Part shown: piece by piece, positions 22,333-30,235 of the stretch | Layout of the letters: each line of letters starts with the position of its first letter | Position numbering within the stretch: position 1 is the stretch's first letter | NCBI GenBank assembly: GCA_937132085.1 | Contig: CAKZNV010000053.1 | Location: forward strand, 1 to 55,748 | DNA length: 55,748 nucleotides | Reading direction: 5' to 3' | Source of the DNA: an uncultured Rubritalea sp. | GTDB lineage: Bacteria; Verrucomicrobiota; Verrucomicrobiia; Verrucomicrobiales; Akkermansiaceae | Position numbers and translations under genes: made by a program | Notes under the pieces: generated by a model | What the model saw: the letters and a program-made list of their open reading frames with translations, nothing else | Database searches by the model: none | What the model was told of the DNA's origin: nothing

Positions 22333-22608
22333 ATGATAACTACAGTATACTTCAACACAGGAGTCAAGCCAGCCAACAGGAACGGTCTGTTCGGCATACA
22401 AGAGTGGCGCAATGGAACGCTACAGATACCTATGAAATGTGAGGACGTTCCAGAGGGTGCGGTGTTCTTACACGCCAGCTCTAAGTCTGAACCTAAATAC
22501 CCGACGCATACAGTGTGCAAGATAGTTAACGCTGGCGACAAAGGCGGGATCGTTTCTGAGTTTGCACACTTCAGCTTACCCACACCTGACAAGGAGGTAG
22601 TAGCGTAA
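22333..22608 (+). CDS. Hypothetical beta-rich early protein
   Basis: This 91-residue protein, MITTVYFNTGVKPANRNGLF and VPEGAVFLHASSKSEPKYPT, appears to be a small beta-barrel. Its stop overlaps the next ATG by one base (TAATG), so the two are translationally coupled. Function is unknown. Confidence 0.68.
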   Translation: MITTVYFNTGVKPANRNGLFGIQEWRNGTLQIPMKCEDVPEGAVFLHASSKSEPKYPTHTVCKIVNAGDKGGIVSEFAHFSLPTPDKEVVA

Positions 22609-23072
22609 TGGTGATTCTAAATATATTTGGACTGGCATCAAAGGCTATGGAACAAAGCCCTATCAAACCCTACGTCCTTAATGAAGAGCACCTTCAACTA
22701 CCCTCACCCTTACCGCAAGGTCTACGTGATGAAGCGATGCGAGTCTTCTGGCGTTACATGACGGACGATCGCTTGATAGATACGTGGCACGGTTTTGAAT
22801 ACGAAGGTAGGCACTACGACATTAACGCTCATCAGCCTGAAGAGGACGACCCTATCCATATAAACCTCTACCCCTGTCACGTAACAGAAGAGGGCTACCT
22901 CAGCACAAACTGGGATGCAGACTGGGCAGACCTTGGCGAAGTAACCGAGGATGAAGTCGAGCAGTATCTTGCCGACAAGCAGGCATGGCAGGTGGTCGTG
23001 TTCTTATCCATACTCCTAGCCATGGGTGTAACTGTTAAGCTACTGCTTGACACCTATCATTTTTCTCAATAG
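22608..23072 (+). CDS. Hypothetical protein with C-terminal membrane anchor
   Basis: This 154-residue protein has an acidic soluble part (residues ~20-125) and one C-terminal transmembrane segment (VVVFLSILLAMGVTVKLLLD, about 128-148). That topology would leave most of the protein cytoplasmic as a tail-anchored protein. It is coupled to the preceding gene through a TAATG overlap. It may act at the host membrane. The structured region 23076-23407 follows directly. Confidence 0.68.
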   Translation: MVILNIFGLASKAMEQSPIKPYVLNEEHLQLPSPLPQGLRDEAMRVFWRYMTDDRLIDTWHGFEYEGRHYDINAHQPEEDDPIHINLYPCHVTEEGYLSTNWDADWADLGEVTEDEVEQYLADKQAWQVVVFLSILLAMGVTVKLLLDTYHFSQ

Positions 23073-23075
23073 CAT

Positions 23076-23407
23076 GGGAGCATACATAAACTGAGAGAGT
23101 GTGGCAGGGTGACTTAATTCAGCCCGAGTATTAGATCTTTCCTTGCGAGACAGCTATCCTCAGAAGCAAGGCGATTCAAACTGCACATCGTTGACTTAAA
23201 CCAACGGTGTGTAGTCGTGAGTTGATAACTCTAAACCATATAGCTCCCTAGTGAGCATACAATTATGAACGCAGAGCACGGGTATGTGCTCGATGTTACA
23301 CACGAAAAGGATGGCAACCTAAGCCAGTGATATTTCTCGGAGCTTCACACTACAAAGAAGCTACCTACTCATATCAAACGAGGTCGTTCATCAAGTTGAG
23401 CGACCTC
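23076..23407 (+). ncRNA. Candidate structured phage RNA with at least five stems
   Basis: A 365-base gap between genes (23073-23437) holds GGGAGC (23076-23081) able to pair with GCTCCC (23243-23248). Inside is CCTTGC/GCAAGG (23141-23146 with 23166-23171) and a 10-bp stem CACATCGTTG/CAACGGTGTG (23184-23193 with 23202-23211). After it come GAGCAC/GTGCTC (23274-23279 with 23286-23291), AGCTTC/GAAGCT (23341-23346 with 23357-23362), and an 11-bp terminator-like stem (23380-23390 with 23397-23407). A 21-codon frame (23265-23330) overlaps one stem and is probably not real. It matches no RNA family I know. Confidence 0.55.
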
Positions 23408-23437
23408 TAATATATAACAGAACAAACTTAAATAATT

Positions 23438-23896
23438 ATGCAACATTATATACTGAAACTGCACGATATAGGTGACAACTTAGGTATCGTATCGATGGAT
23501 GAGCCTAACCTAGTGCTCATGGTAGAAGCGGTGAGGCAGGCACTCAATGATCATCAGACACACGACAGTAGACTGACGGATCTGGAAGCAAGGGAGACGG
23601 ACGAAGGCTGGCACTTTGATGTGTGGACTAACATCGGATACTGCTACGAAATCAAAGCTGACCGAGCTGCTCACTACGACATGGATGAATCGAACGATGC
23701 CGATACAATCTGCTCCTCGTGGCACATCACTGACGTTCAATCAAGAGATGAAGATCTAACAGACGATCAGGCACGAGACATACTGCACGCAGTAGACCAC
23801 AAGCATGATGCCAACGAGGGTATCAACTGGGAAGTGATCGATGTTCACATTGCTAACTTCCGTAGAGAGGAGGAAGCAGGGGATGTCTTACCATAA
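23438..23896 (+). CDS. Hypothetical early protein
   Basis: This 152-residue acidic protein has mixed alpha/beta segments (QHYILKLHDIGDNLGIVSMD, WHFDVWTNIGYCYEIKADRA). It follows the structured RNA region, so that region may serve as its leader. The next ATG overlaps its last 14 bases. Function is unknown. Confidence 0.7.
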   Translation: MQHYILKLHDIGDNLGIVSMDEPNLVLMVEAVRQALNDHQTHDSRLTDLEARETDEGWHFDVWTNIGYCYEIKADRAAHYDMDESNDADTICSSWHITDVQSRDEDLTDDQARDILHAVDHKHDANEGINWEVIDVHIANFRREEEAGDVLP

Positions 23897-24254
23897 ATGC
23901 AAACGATGCAACGGCACGGGCACACTCAACATGGGAGGCAGGATGGAAGATGCTGGGATCTGCTGTGACGGTGGTGTCTACACCTGTGACGAATGTGACG
24001 GCGAGATTCACAACTCTGATACGATGCTGACTGTCAGTGACACCGAGCACTACTGCGAACCATGCTCTGTGAAGTGCACTAACTGCGAGGAGCTTATCAA
24101 TAGAGGAGAAGAGTTAAAGTCTCCAAGCGGTGAGTTCATGTGCGAAGACTGCTTCTATGTTCGTCACTGTGAGGACTGCGGTAGACTAAAGGATGATGAC
24201 GGTGAGCCGTCATGCACATTCTGTAGTGAGAAGGAAGGAGAGTTATATGATTGA
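23883..24254 (+). CDS. Cysteine-rich multi-zinc-finger protein
   Basis: This 123-residue protein has an N-terminal DnaJ-type CKRCNGTG motif followed by CxxC-type pairs (YTCDECDGE, YCEPCSVKCTNCEEL, FMCEDCFYVRHCEDC, PSCTFCSEK). The spacing suggests three or four zinc sites in a string, partly like LIM domains. It may act as a protein-protein adaptor or bind nucleic acid. The start is ATG 23883, inside the end of the preceding gene, with an SD-like GAGGAGG upstream at about 23869. It overlaps the next gene by 8 bases. Confidence 0.8.
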   Translation: MSYHKCKRCNGTGTLNMGGRMEDAGICCDGGVYTCDECDGEIHNSDTMLTVSDTEHYCEPCSVKCTNCEELINRGEELKSPSGEFMCEDCFYVRHCEDCGRLKDDDGEPSCTFCSEKEGELYD

Positions 24255-24615
24255 GCTACCCACACTAACTGATCAGTCGTCTGGACTCATGAAGAGCAGA
24301 GGTAAGTGGTGTATGTTCTACTACGAAGACGGTAAGACTAAGCGTGTCTCTACTGGCACTGATGACATCAACACTGCTGTTATCTTTAGAGATACCTTAC
24401 ACCTACGCCTAACTAATCAAGGGGCTGTCTACAAAACTAAATCTAAGCCAGCACTACAGGCTGCTATCGATGACCCTAAAGGTGACGCTTGCATATATGA
24501 AGTTGTAAACTATCGAGTGATAGTGGATGGCGTGCAAGTAGGAACCTCGGCTGATAAAGAAAAGGCTAAGAAACTGAGAAACAATTACATCATAGATAAC
24601 TACGATGTGATCTAA
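24247..24615 (+). CDS. Integrase arm-binding/AP2-like small protein
   Basis: This 122-residue protein begins with a beta-strand pattern KSRGKWCMFYYEDGKTKRVS (about residues 13-32), then a helix, as in the arm-binding N-terminus of tyrosine integrases. A second strand-rich unit (YEVVNYRVIVDGVQVGTSAD) with a following helix (KEKAKKLRNNYI) resembles an AP2-like module. There is no catalytic integrase domain here or elsewhere in the window, so it is probably a stand-alone DNA-binding protein. The fold assignment is tentative. It overlaps the zinc-finger gene by 8 bases. Confidence 0.6.
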   Translation: MIELPTLTDQSSGLMKSRGKWCMFYYEDGKTKRVSTGTDDINTAVIFRDTLHLRLTNQGAVYKTKSKPALQAAIDDPKGDACIYEVVNYRVIVDGVQVGTSADKEKAKKLRNNYIIDNYDVI

Positions 24616-24627
24616 CATAACAAAACT

Positions 24628-25443
24628 ATGCAAAAAATAATTAAGATCGGAACTAACCGAAAGAAAGCAAGACTCTGGCTTGAAGGGCAATGCCTACTGG
24701 CTATGGGATGGGAGAAAGGAGACTACTTCATAGCAGAGTTCAAGAAAGGTGAGGTCATCTATCGAAGACCTGCTGACTGGAGAGAAACAGAGCTTGCTGA
24801 TAAACAACGTCAACTTAGAACCGTCTCTGGAACCAAAGCCCGTCCAGTCATCGACACCAACACAGACAAAATCCTAAACTCAATCGGTGATTTTAAATAC
24901 GTCGAAGTCTCCATAAATAAAGATCGTATTGAGATAGTAGGCACCGAAACCAAACCTAACTCTATCATAAATCGCATCACGAAAGGCGCTGTAATGCTCG
25001 CAGCAATGATAGCACCGCTAGTCACTCAGTTCAAACCCCACTCCCAGAAAATCCTAGTTGCCTGCGAAGAATCAGGCCGAGTTAGAAATGAACTCACCAA
25101 GCTAGGACACGACGCCATAAGTTGCGACCTCATGCCCACCTCTGACCCCAGCGGATGGCACATCCAGGACGACGTCTTAAAATACCTAGACTACAACTGG
25201 GACAAAGTCATAGCATTCACCCCCTGCACATTCTTCACCAACTCCGCAGCGTGGGCGTTCAAGGATGGCCCACAAACTGTAGTCAGCGTCAACTCCTCAA
25301 GAGGATCTATGACGTTACACGCATGGAAAAAGAGTGAGTCGCATGACGCTAGAGCAAAGCTGTTTGCTGACTCATTCAGACATATAACAGGGATAGGGTT
25401 GCTGAAGAGCAACAAAACATCTAACCGAGAGGAGGACGCATGA
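24628..25443 (+). CDS. DNA methyltransferase-fold protein, probably incomplete or repurposed
   Basis: This 271-residue protein has two parts. The N-terminal part (about 1-105) resembles small beta domains found before some phage methyltransferases (KIGTNRKKARLWLEGQCLLA). After a hydrophobic linker (121-135), residues 141-212 match a Rossmann-like methyltransferase start: KILVACEESGRVRNELTKLG, CDLMP, HIQDDV, then FTPCTFFTN with a PC pair at 199-200. The end is short, only about 60 residues follow, and I see no target-recognition domain. It may be an inactive or minimal cytosine methyltransferase, or a DNA-mimicking relic. ATGA overlap couples it to the next gene. Confidence 0.65.
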   Translation: MQKIIKIGTNRKKARLWLEGQCLLAMGWEKGDYFIAEFKKGEVIYRRPADWRETELADKQRQLRTVSGTKARPVIDTNTDKILNSIGDFKYVEVSINKDRIEIVGTETKPNSIINRITKGAVMLAAMIAPLVTQFKPHSQKILVACEESGRVRNELTKLGHDAISCDLMPTSDPSGWHIQDDVLKYLDYNWDKVIAFTPCTFFTNSAAWAFKDGPQTVVSVNSSRGSMTLHAWKKSESHDARAKLFADSFRHITGIGLLKSNKTSNREEDA

Positions 25444-25946
25444 TCTACACTGTAATAGGCTTCAAATATAAAGGCAATGGTAAGTGTAAAGATAAGTGGG
25501 TCTGCGCCAGCACGATAGAGACCGCACGTAAGATTGAAGATAAGTGGATATCTAAGGGCTACGAGTCAGTCTCTATCTGCGTGCCGATTAGCTCAACTGA
25601 TTACACTGCCAGCAAGGGTGTGATGGCTGACTGTCTGAAGCTACTCAAGGACATCGTCAAGAGCAACGGGGGAAATCTTATAGTCCAAGACTATGGGTTA
25701 CTTAACCGAGTGATGTGTGATCTCGGAAGAGATGACGTGCCATTCAAAGACGAGCCTCAAGAACTGTGCGGATGGATCAAAGCCGGTAGCTACGTGCCTA
25801 AGAACACGGGTCGGCTTGAGGATGGCGACGTGGTATTCAGCGAGGACCCTATTGATCCTAAATGGGAGACTCCTGCTGCAAAGGACGCAGCTATACCCGT
25901 GTATGAGTTTCACGCAGTGATAACCAAACAGGGAGGTAAGTCATGA
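25440..25946 (+). CDS. Hypothetical early protein
   Basis: This 168-residue protein starts MIYTVIGFKYKGNGKCKDKW and has an alpha/beta pattern. Residues ~55-95 (KGVMADCLKLLKDIVKSNGG) look helical, and the C-terminal part has many Asp/Pro residues. It overlaps both its neighbours through ATGA junctions, so it is part of a tightly coupled operon. No family is recognised. Confidence 0.68.
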   Translation: MIYTVIGFKYKGNGKCKDKWVCASTIETARKIEDKWISKGYESVSICVPISSTDYTASKGVMADCLKLLKDIVKSNGGNLIVQDYGLLNRVMCDLGRDDVPFKDEPQELCGWIKAGSYVPKNTGRLEDGDVVFSEDPIDPKWETPAAKDAAIPVYEFHAVITKQGGKS

Positions 25947-26347
25947 GCTTAGGCGTAATCTACGGCGTGACACACCCGAGAGTGTATGAAGAACTGCTCA
26001 AGAAATTGGAAGCTACTGATGATCCTAAAGAGAAGATCACGATAGAGGTTCAGATAGCAGCTCACACATTCATTGATGACTACATACACAAATCAGCAGA
26101 CAGCCTGATCAAACGAATGGATGAGCTACAGAAGGAGGGAGTTGATAACTACATCAAGGCAACCGAGCGGGTCAAAACTGTAGAGGGTATGGTGTATATC
26201 GGATGCACTGTTAGATTGAACAAAGGTTATACTCACATTATAGATAAGAGTGGTAGTAAGTATGCACTTAAGGTTCACCGCACGGAAGGTATCGGAACGG
26301 GTAACGCTGATGAGTGCATCTACTACGTTGACCTCCTCCCGACCTAA
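25943..26347 (+). CDS. Hypothetical helical early protein
   Basis: This 134-residue protein is mostly helical (ELLKKLEATDDPKEKITIEV, DELQKEGVDNYIKATERVK) with a beta-rich end (MVYIGCTVRLNKGYTHII). It is the last gene of this rightward group. It ends by overlapping the stop of the convergent primase-helicase gene by 4 bases. Function is unknown. Confidence 0.68.
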   Translation: MSLGVIYGVTHPRVYEELLKKLEATDDPKEKITIEVQIAAHTFIDDYIHKSADSLIKRMDELQKEGVDNYIKATERVKTVEGMVYIGCTVRLNKGYTHIIDKSGSKYALKVHRTEGIGTGNADECIYYVDLLPT

Positions 26348-28758
26348 CCCCCGTTGTATCTTAGCAGGTTGGCTGACGAACCGTAGTCATCATAGGCTTC
26401 GTTCTTAGTCATCCTGCTTAGGATGCCAGCTTTACATAAGCTATCTATACATCTATCTATAGCAGTGATAGCACCCAGATTGTCTGACTGGAAGCTTGTT
26501 CTCTTCTTCGCTTCATTGCGGAGACGGGAGTAAGTAACCAGTGAGTTGTCCTCAGCGACAGCCTCTGGAAACCTATACGACTTGAGTCTCTTACTCGGTG
26601 ACGCAGTCACGATGATCCTCACGATGTGCATGATGTCAGCTTCCTGCTTGAGCTGTCCCTTACCTACTTCCCCTGATGTAAACTTCTTCACCATGTAATC
26701 ATCGCAACGATGTATATACCATATAGCAAAGTCGATGTGCTCCTGCTTAATTACAGGGTTGTGCGGGTTGTCTCCGATAGCTAACTGCGATGCGAAACGA
26801 TAAGCTTTCAACGCTGTCCGTGTCATGTAGCTAGAGCGCAACTCATCCTTGTTCTTCTTGTGAGTATATTTTCTAAGCTCCCTTGAGAAATCTTTGATAG
26901 TGTGGTTAGCTGCCTTAGTAATCCTAACTATAACTGTATCGTCTGTGAGATCTAAGTTGTCAGCTATACCGATGGTCTCTATCAACATATCCTTAAGTCT
27001 CCGTGGCATAGGCTCACGGAAATGATTCTCTTCAACGAACTCACTGTCGTCTAAGCCCACAATTATCTGACGCTGTAGCAAACCAGTGCTGATGGACGAC
27101 TGATCCAAGTCACCGAAGAAGTCGGCGAAGGTAGTCTCTCCGTAGAAAGACCCAGCTGCACGGAAGATAGAGTCCTTAATGTCGTCGTCAGTCTTAGCCT
27201 TACGTCTTGAACGATAGAACTTCCCTTTATCAGTAGACATGAACAGAGTTAAGATACCTTCAGCCAGTGAGTCAATGTGCGCTGGCTTGTTAGGTGCGAG
27301 TAACTTTCTCCACCAAGCACCAGCCTCCGAGACCTTTGATATAAATGTGGGCTGCTTACCAAGTATAGTCTCCATCGCCTCACCTGATGCCATCTTACCT
27401 ACGTGCCTAGCTCCGAAGTGGGGCATGTCAGTAGATAAGGCACTAATGACCGCATCGAACCCTGACGTGAGAACATCCTTACCTTTACCTGAGTCAGCGA
27501 CTAGCCACCAGTTAAGGTTCAGTCCTGTGTTGGTTGGCGTGACGTAAGCACGTTGAGCTATAGCTGTAACTATAATGTTAGCCATACATAAGCTTACCTC
27601 TTGGTTAGGTATGAAGCTGTTGCGATACAGCCACGTAGCCAGCAACTTATGTAGCTTGGATGGCACGCTGTCTATCTTATCAGTAGGGTATACGAACGGT
27701 GCTTCCTCCATGAGATCTTCTAACTCATCATCACTATACTCCTCCTCTACCTCTGGTTCTGGATCTGGTTCAGGGGCTACTCTCTTCCTAGCCTTTTTCT
27801 TAGCAGACTTTTTAGCACGGGTCTTGCGCTGTGCCTCTACCTTTAGATTGTCTTGCGCCATCTTCTTAAGCTCAGCTCTGCGTTCAATCTCTGCCTCTGT
27901 CTTCTCCCGATATAGTTGGATGGTGTAGTCGATATAGGTCTGCGGATCTCCGCCGCCCTTCCACTCACGATACAGCCCTGACTCAGCGAACAGGTAACGG
28001 ACTAGAGAGTTGGACTCAGTGAATTCACACAGCATGGAGATCAGTGCGTGATCAGCTTCTGACTGTGAAGGGTAAACTGGGACTAACTCTCCTCTAACAA
28101 GAGTGGTAAACCGCTTCCACTCACCACCCATAAGGTCAATGAACTTCTGCTTATACACGCTCATCGCTGTGTTATACAGTGCCCAGTGTGGCATGTCCCA
28201 CTCGACTTCTTCTAACGGAAAGTTATAACCTCTACCACTAGATGTCCTAACATCAGTCTGTAGTTGTTTAAGCTTATCAGTATTAGCGATTCTAATCTTA
28301 TCTTTACCAGCAACTATATGACCCGTGAGTAGGATGAATCTGCATGAGTCGAACAATCCAAAGTATTCATTGTGAAGACCCCGACCATCCAGCTTACCCT
28401 TGGCTATGATGTGAGCACCCTTACCGCTGATTGATTTCTCAGTCCAGCTGGGAAAGATCTGCATCACTTCCTTTAGCTCGACAAGTTGCTCGTCCGTCTG
28501 AGGTTCATCGAGATCGAAGAAGATGTAGGGATCGTCCACACTAAAGCAGAAGCCGAGATACTGACGAGCACCATTGGTCACATCTTCAAGAGCTTCATCA
28601 AACGAACGCCAAGTGGACGACTGATTTGATCTGGCTTTCTTGTGGGAGCCTGGGATGTAAGGGATCTTACTGTCGCCCTCAATGTCGAAACAGATAAACT
28701 GATCAAGCGTCTTGAGTTCTTCGGGTATGTTTCCGTAGTCTATTTTAACCTTGCTCAT
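26344..28758 (-). CDS. Primase-helicase (AEP-like primase plus DUF3987-like helicase)
   Basis: This 804-residue protein would prime and unwind phage DNA. The N-terminus (1-200) fits the archaeo-eukaryotic primase/primase-polymerase family: NIPEELKTLDQFICFD, FFDLDE (metal ligands D82 and D84), SGKGAHI (111-117) and ILLTGH (141-146). A Lys/Arg- and acid-rich linker follows at ~310-375. The helicase half has a P-loop-like DSGKGKDVL near 419-427, as in DUF3987 and related SF3/RecA-like proteins. The start is ATG 28758; a longer frame crosses the upstream HTH gene stop. It is encoded against the surrounding early genes. Its promoter is likely shared with the small HTH gene. Confidence 0.85.
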   Translation of the reverse strand: MSKVKIDYGNIPEELKTLDQFICFDIEGDSKIPYIPGSHKKARSNQSSTWRSFDEALEDVTNGARQYLGFCFSVDDPYIFFDLDEPQTDEQLVELKEVMQIFPSWTEKSISGKGAHIIAKGKLDGRGLHNEYFGLFDSCRFILLTGHIVAGKDKIRIANTDKLKQLQTDVRTSSGRGYNFPLEEVEWDMPHWALYNTAMSVYKQKFIDLMGGEWKRFTTLVRGELVPVYPSQSEADHALISMLCEFTESNSLVRYLFAESGLYREWKGGGDPQTYIDYTIQLYREKTEAEIERRAELKKMAQDNLKVEAQRKTRAKKSAKKKARKRVAPEPDPEPEVEEEYSDDELEDLMEEAPFVYPTDKIDSVPSKLHKLLATWLYRNSFIPNQEVSLCMANIIVTAIAQRAYVTPTNTGLNLNWWLVADSGKGKDVLTSGFDAVISALSTDMPHFGARHVGKMASGEAMETILGKQPTFISKVSEAGAWWRKLLAPNKPAHIDSLAEGILTLFMSTDKGKFYRSRRKAKTDDDIKDSIFRAAGSFYGETTFADFFGDLDQSSISTGLLQRQIIVGLDDSEFVEENHFREPMPRRLKDMLIETIGIADNLDLTDDTVIVRITKAANHTIKDFSRELRKYTHKKNKDELRSSYMTRTALKAYRFASQLAIGDNPHNPVIKQEHIDFAIWYIHRCDDYMVKKFTSGEVGKGQLKQEADIMHIVRIIVTASPSKRLKSYRFPEAVAEDNSLVTYSRLRNEAKKRTSFQSDNLGAITAIDRCIDSLCKAGILSRMTKNEAYDDYGSSANLLRYNGG

Positions 28759-28945
28759 TATCTTTAAGGGGAGTGGTGAAGTAGTTGTATAAGCTAACCA
28801 TATACTCTGACTTAGCGTCAGCGTCACTGTTCTTTATACGGTAGACAATACCGTATGGAACGCCAGCCTTCTTAGCTATTATGGTCAGCGCAACGTCACT
28901 CTTGACGAGGAACTCCTTGACCTCTTCCCTTAAATTTTTCAACAT
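28745..28945 (-). CDS. Small Cro/CI-like HTH regulator
   Basis: This 66-residue protein contains an XRE-type helix-turn-helix (LTIIAKKAGVPYGIVYRI, about residues 20-37) and little else, so it is Cro-sized. The start is ATG 28945 just upstream of the primase gene, whose start it overlaps by 14 bases. It lies next to divergent promoters, a layout typical of a regulator that controls both. A longer frame to 29041 would run through the promoter and is not used. Confidence 0.75.
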   Translation of the reverse strand: MLKNLREEVKEFLVKSDVALTIIAKKAGVPYGIVYRIKNSDADAKSEYMVSLYNYFTTPLKDNEQG

Positions 28946-29056
28946 GCCGAAACTATTACCGAGAGTTTGTGGCATTGTCAACCGTGAAAATGTTTTTTTA
29001 TTTTTAATAAACTTTTTCTTTACAACTCGGTCAACATACACTAAACAAATAACATC
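28946..29056. promoter_or_regulatory. Divergent promoter region of the replication modules
   Basis: Leftward, TTGACA (28976-28981) lies 17 bp from a weak TAATAG (28953-28958); transcription would start almost at the HTH start codon, so the mRNA may be leaderless. Rightward, TTTACA (29019-29024) lies 17 bp from TAAACA (29042-29047), just before the gene at 29057. A poly-T/A-rich spacer lies between them. The small HTH protein is a candidate to bind here. Confidence 0.55.
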
Positions 29057-29443
29057 ATGAGCAGAAAGAAACTACCAAGTAAGAAAAAGATAGAAGATAC
29101 AAAGGCTGAGCTAGAGCAGCTCGCTATTGATAAGAAGCAGATCACCGAGCGTGAGAACGAACTTCGTATAGCCATTGCTGATGCTCTTCACCACGGAGAG
29201 GACGGCACTGAGAACTTTGAGATCGAAGGTTATGAGATCAAGGTCACTCGTAAGATGGGCATCACACTCTCTAAGTCTGAAGCTGCACGTCTTGAGGATG
29301 AGAACGAAGAACTCTATGAGGAGATCATGGATCACAAGGTCGCTCTCAACGCATCCCGTGCCAAGAAGCGTGTCGATGATCTAGGAGACTACGTCACACT
29401 CAAACAGGGTCTTCCGACCATAGCAATCAAACCAATAGCGTAA
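29057..29443 (+). CDS. Coiled-coil protein preceding the Sak4-like ATPase
   Basis: This 128-residue protein is a long N-terminal coiled coil (about 8-50, KKIEDTKAELEQLAIDKKQI) with a beta segment NFEIEGYEIKVTRKMG. Proteins of this shape commonly precede phage Sak4-type ATPases in the same order (ATPase, then SSB-like). They are thought to take part in recombination or replication, but the biochemistry is unknown. Its stop TAA overlaps the next ATG by one base. Confidence 0.75.
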   Translation: MSRKKLPSKKKIEDTKAELEQLAIDKKQITERENELRIAIADALHHGEDGTENFEIEGYEIKVTRKMGITLSKSEAARLEDENEELYEEIMDHKVALNASRAKKRVDDLGDYVTLKQGLPTIAIKPIA

Positions 29444-30156
29444 TGGAAATTAAATCAGCGTCAGCCATCAGACGAGTGGGTGGTATAAAGATAGCTATTC
29501 AAGCAGCAGCTGGCATGGGTAAGACCATGTTGACTGCGACCTTGAAGAAGCCCATTATAATTCTAACGGAACGCACAGGTGCTTCATCACTCAGTCTCAA
29601 GAATATTAAGGCTGTCTACGGGGAGTCGGCAGTCACTACTAAGATACCCGTAGTCGAGGCTTATACTGTTGCTGAGGTAGAGGAAGCTGTAGCTAAGTTA
29701 AGCAAAGATAAGAGGTTCGATACCATTGTCTTTGACTCTATGAGTGAGCTTAGTAAGATGCTACTTAAGGAGGCTATACCTAACTATAAGAATAAGCTTC
29801 AAGCTTACGGTGACATGGCAGACCAAGTTGACGAGTTTATTCGCAGTCTTAACTCATGCAAGAAGAACATCGTCTTCCTCTTCCACTCAGTAGCATCGGA
29901 ATCATACGACGAAGAGGGTGATCCGATTGGGACTGTGATGGTCCCAGGGTTTGAGGGTCAGAAAATGAAAGCTGACTTTCCATTTCTTAACGGCGACATC
30001 TTCTGCATGGTCAACGAGTTTGACGATGAGGGTAACGAGAAGAGATTCTTACGAACCAGACAGGGAGACACAATCCATTATGCAAAGAATCGTAGTGGTG
30101 GTCTCAAGGAATTAGAAGAGCCACACCTAGAGAAGATCTTCGCTAAGCTCAAGTAA
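29443..30156 (+). CDS. Sak4-like RecA-fold ATPase (recombinase)
   Basis: This 237-residue ATPase has a Walker A AAAGMGKT (residues 21-28) and a Walker B TIVFDSMSEL (about 94-103). These match the phage Sak4 family, short RecA/Rad51-related single-strand annealing proteins that act with an SSB. The SSB-like gene follows. It may also support replication fork restart. The gene starts in TAATG overlap with the coiled-coil gene. Other short AAA/RecA-like helper ATPases would look similar, so Sak4 is the best fit rather than certain. Confidence 0.82.
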   Translation: MEIKSASAIRRVGGIKIAIQAAAGMGKTMLTATLKKPIIILTERTGASSLSLKNIKAVYGESAVTTKIPVVEAYTVAEVEEAVAKLSKDKRFDTIVFDSMSELSKMLLKEAIPNYKNKLQAYGDMADQVDEFIRSLNSCKKNIVFLFHSVASESYDEEGDPIGTVMVPGFEGQKMKADFPFLNGDIFCMVNEFDDEGNEKRFLRTRQGDTIHYAKNRSGGLKELEEPHLEKIFAKLK

Positions 30157-30235
30157 TAATTTAACAGGGTGTCACCTAGCCTGTAGTAAAAGAGTGAGTT
30201 CGGAATGCAGACCACAACAATAACAAAATAATATT

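Noticed and set aside
23265-23330. A 21-residue leader peptide in the structured region
   Set aside because: It covers a perfect hairpin and lacks the leader pattern of true genes here; RNA structure explains the bases better.
24247-24615. Complete tyrosine integrase indicating a temperate phage
   Set aside because: Only an arm-binding-like piece is present, with no catalytic Arg-His-Arg-Tyr domain. Lysogeny is not supported by the sequence.
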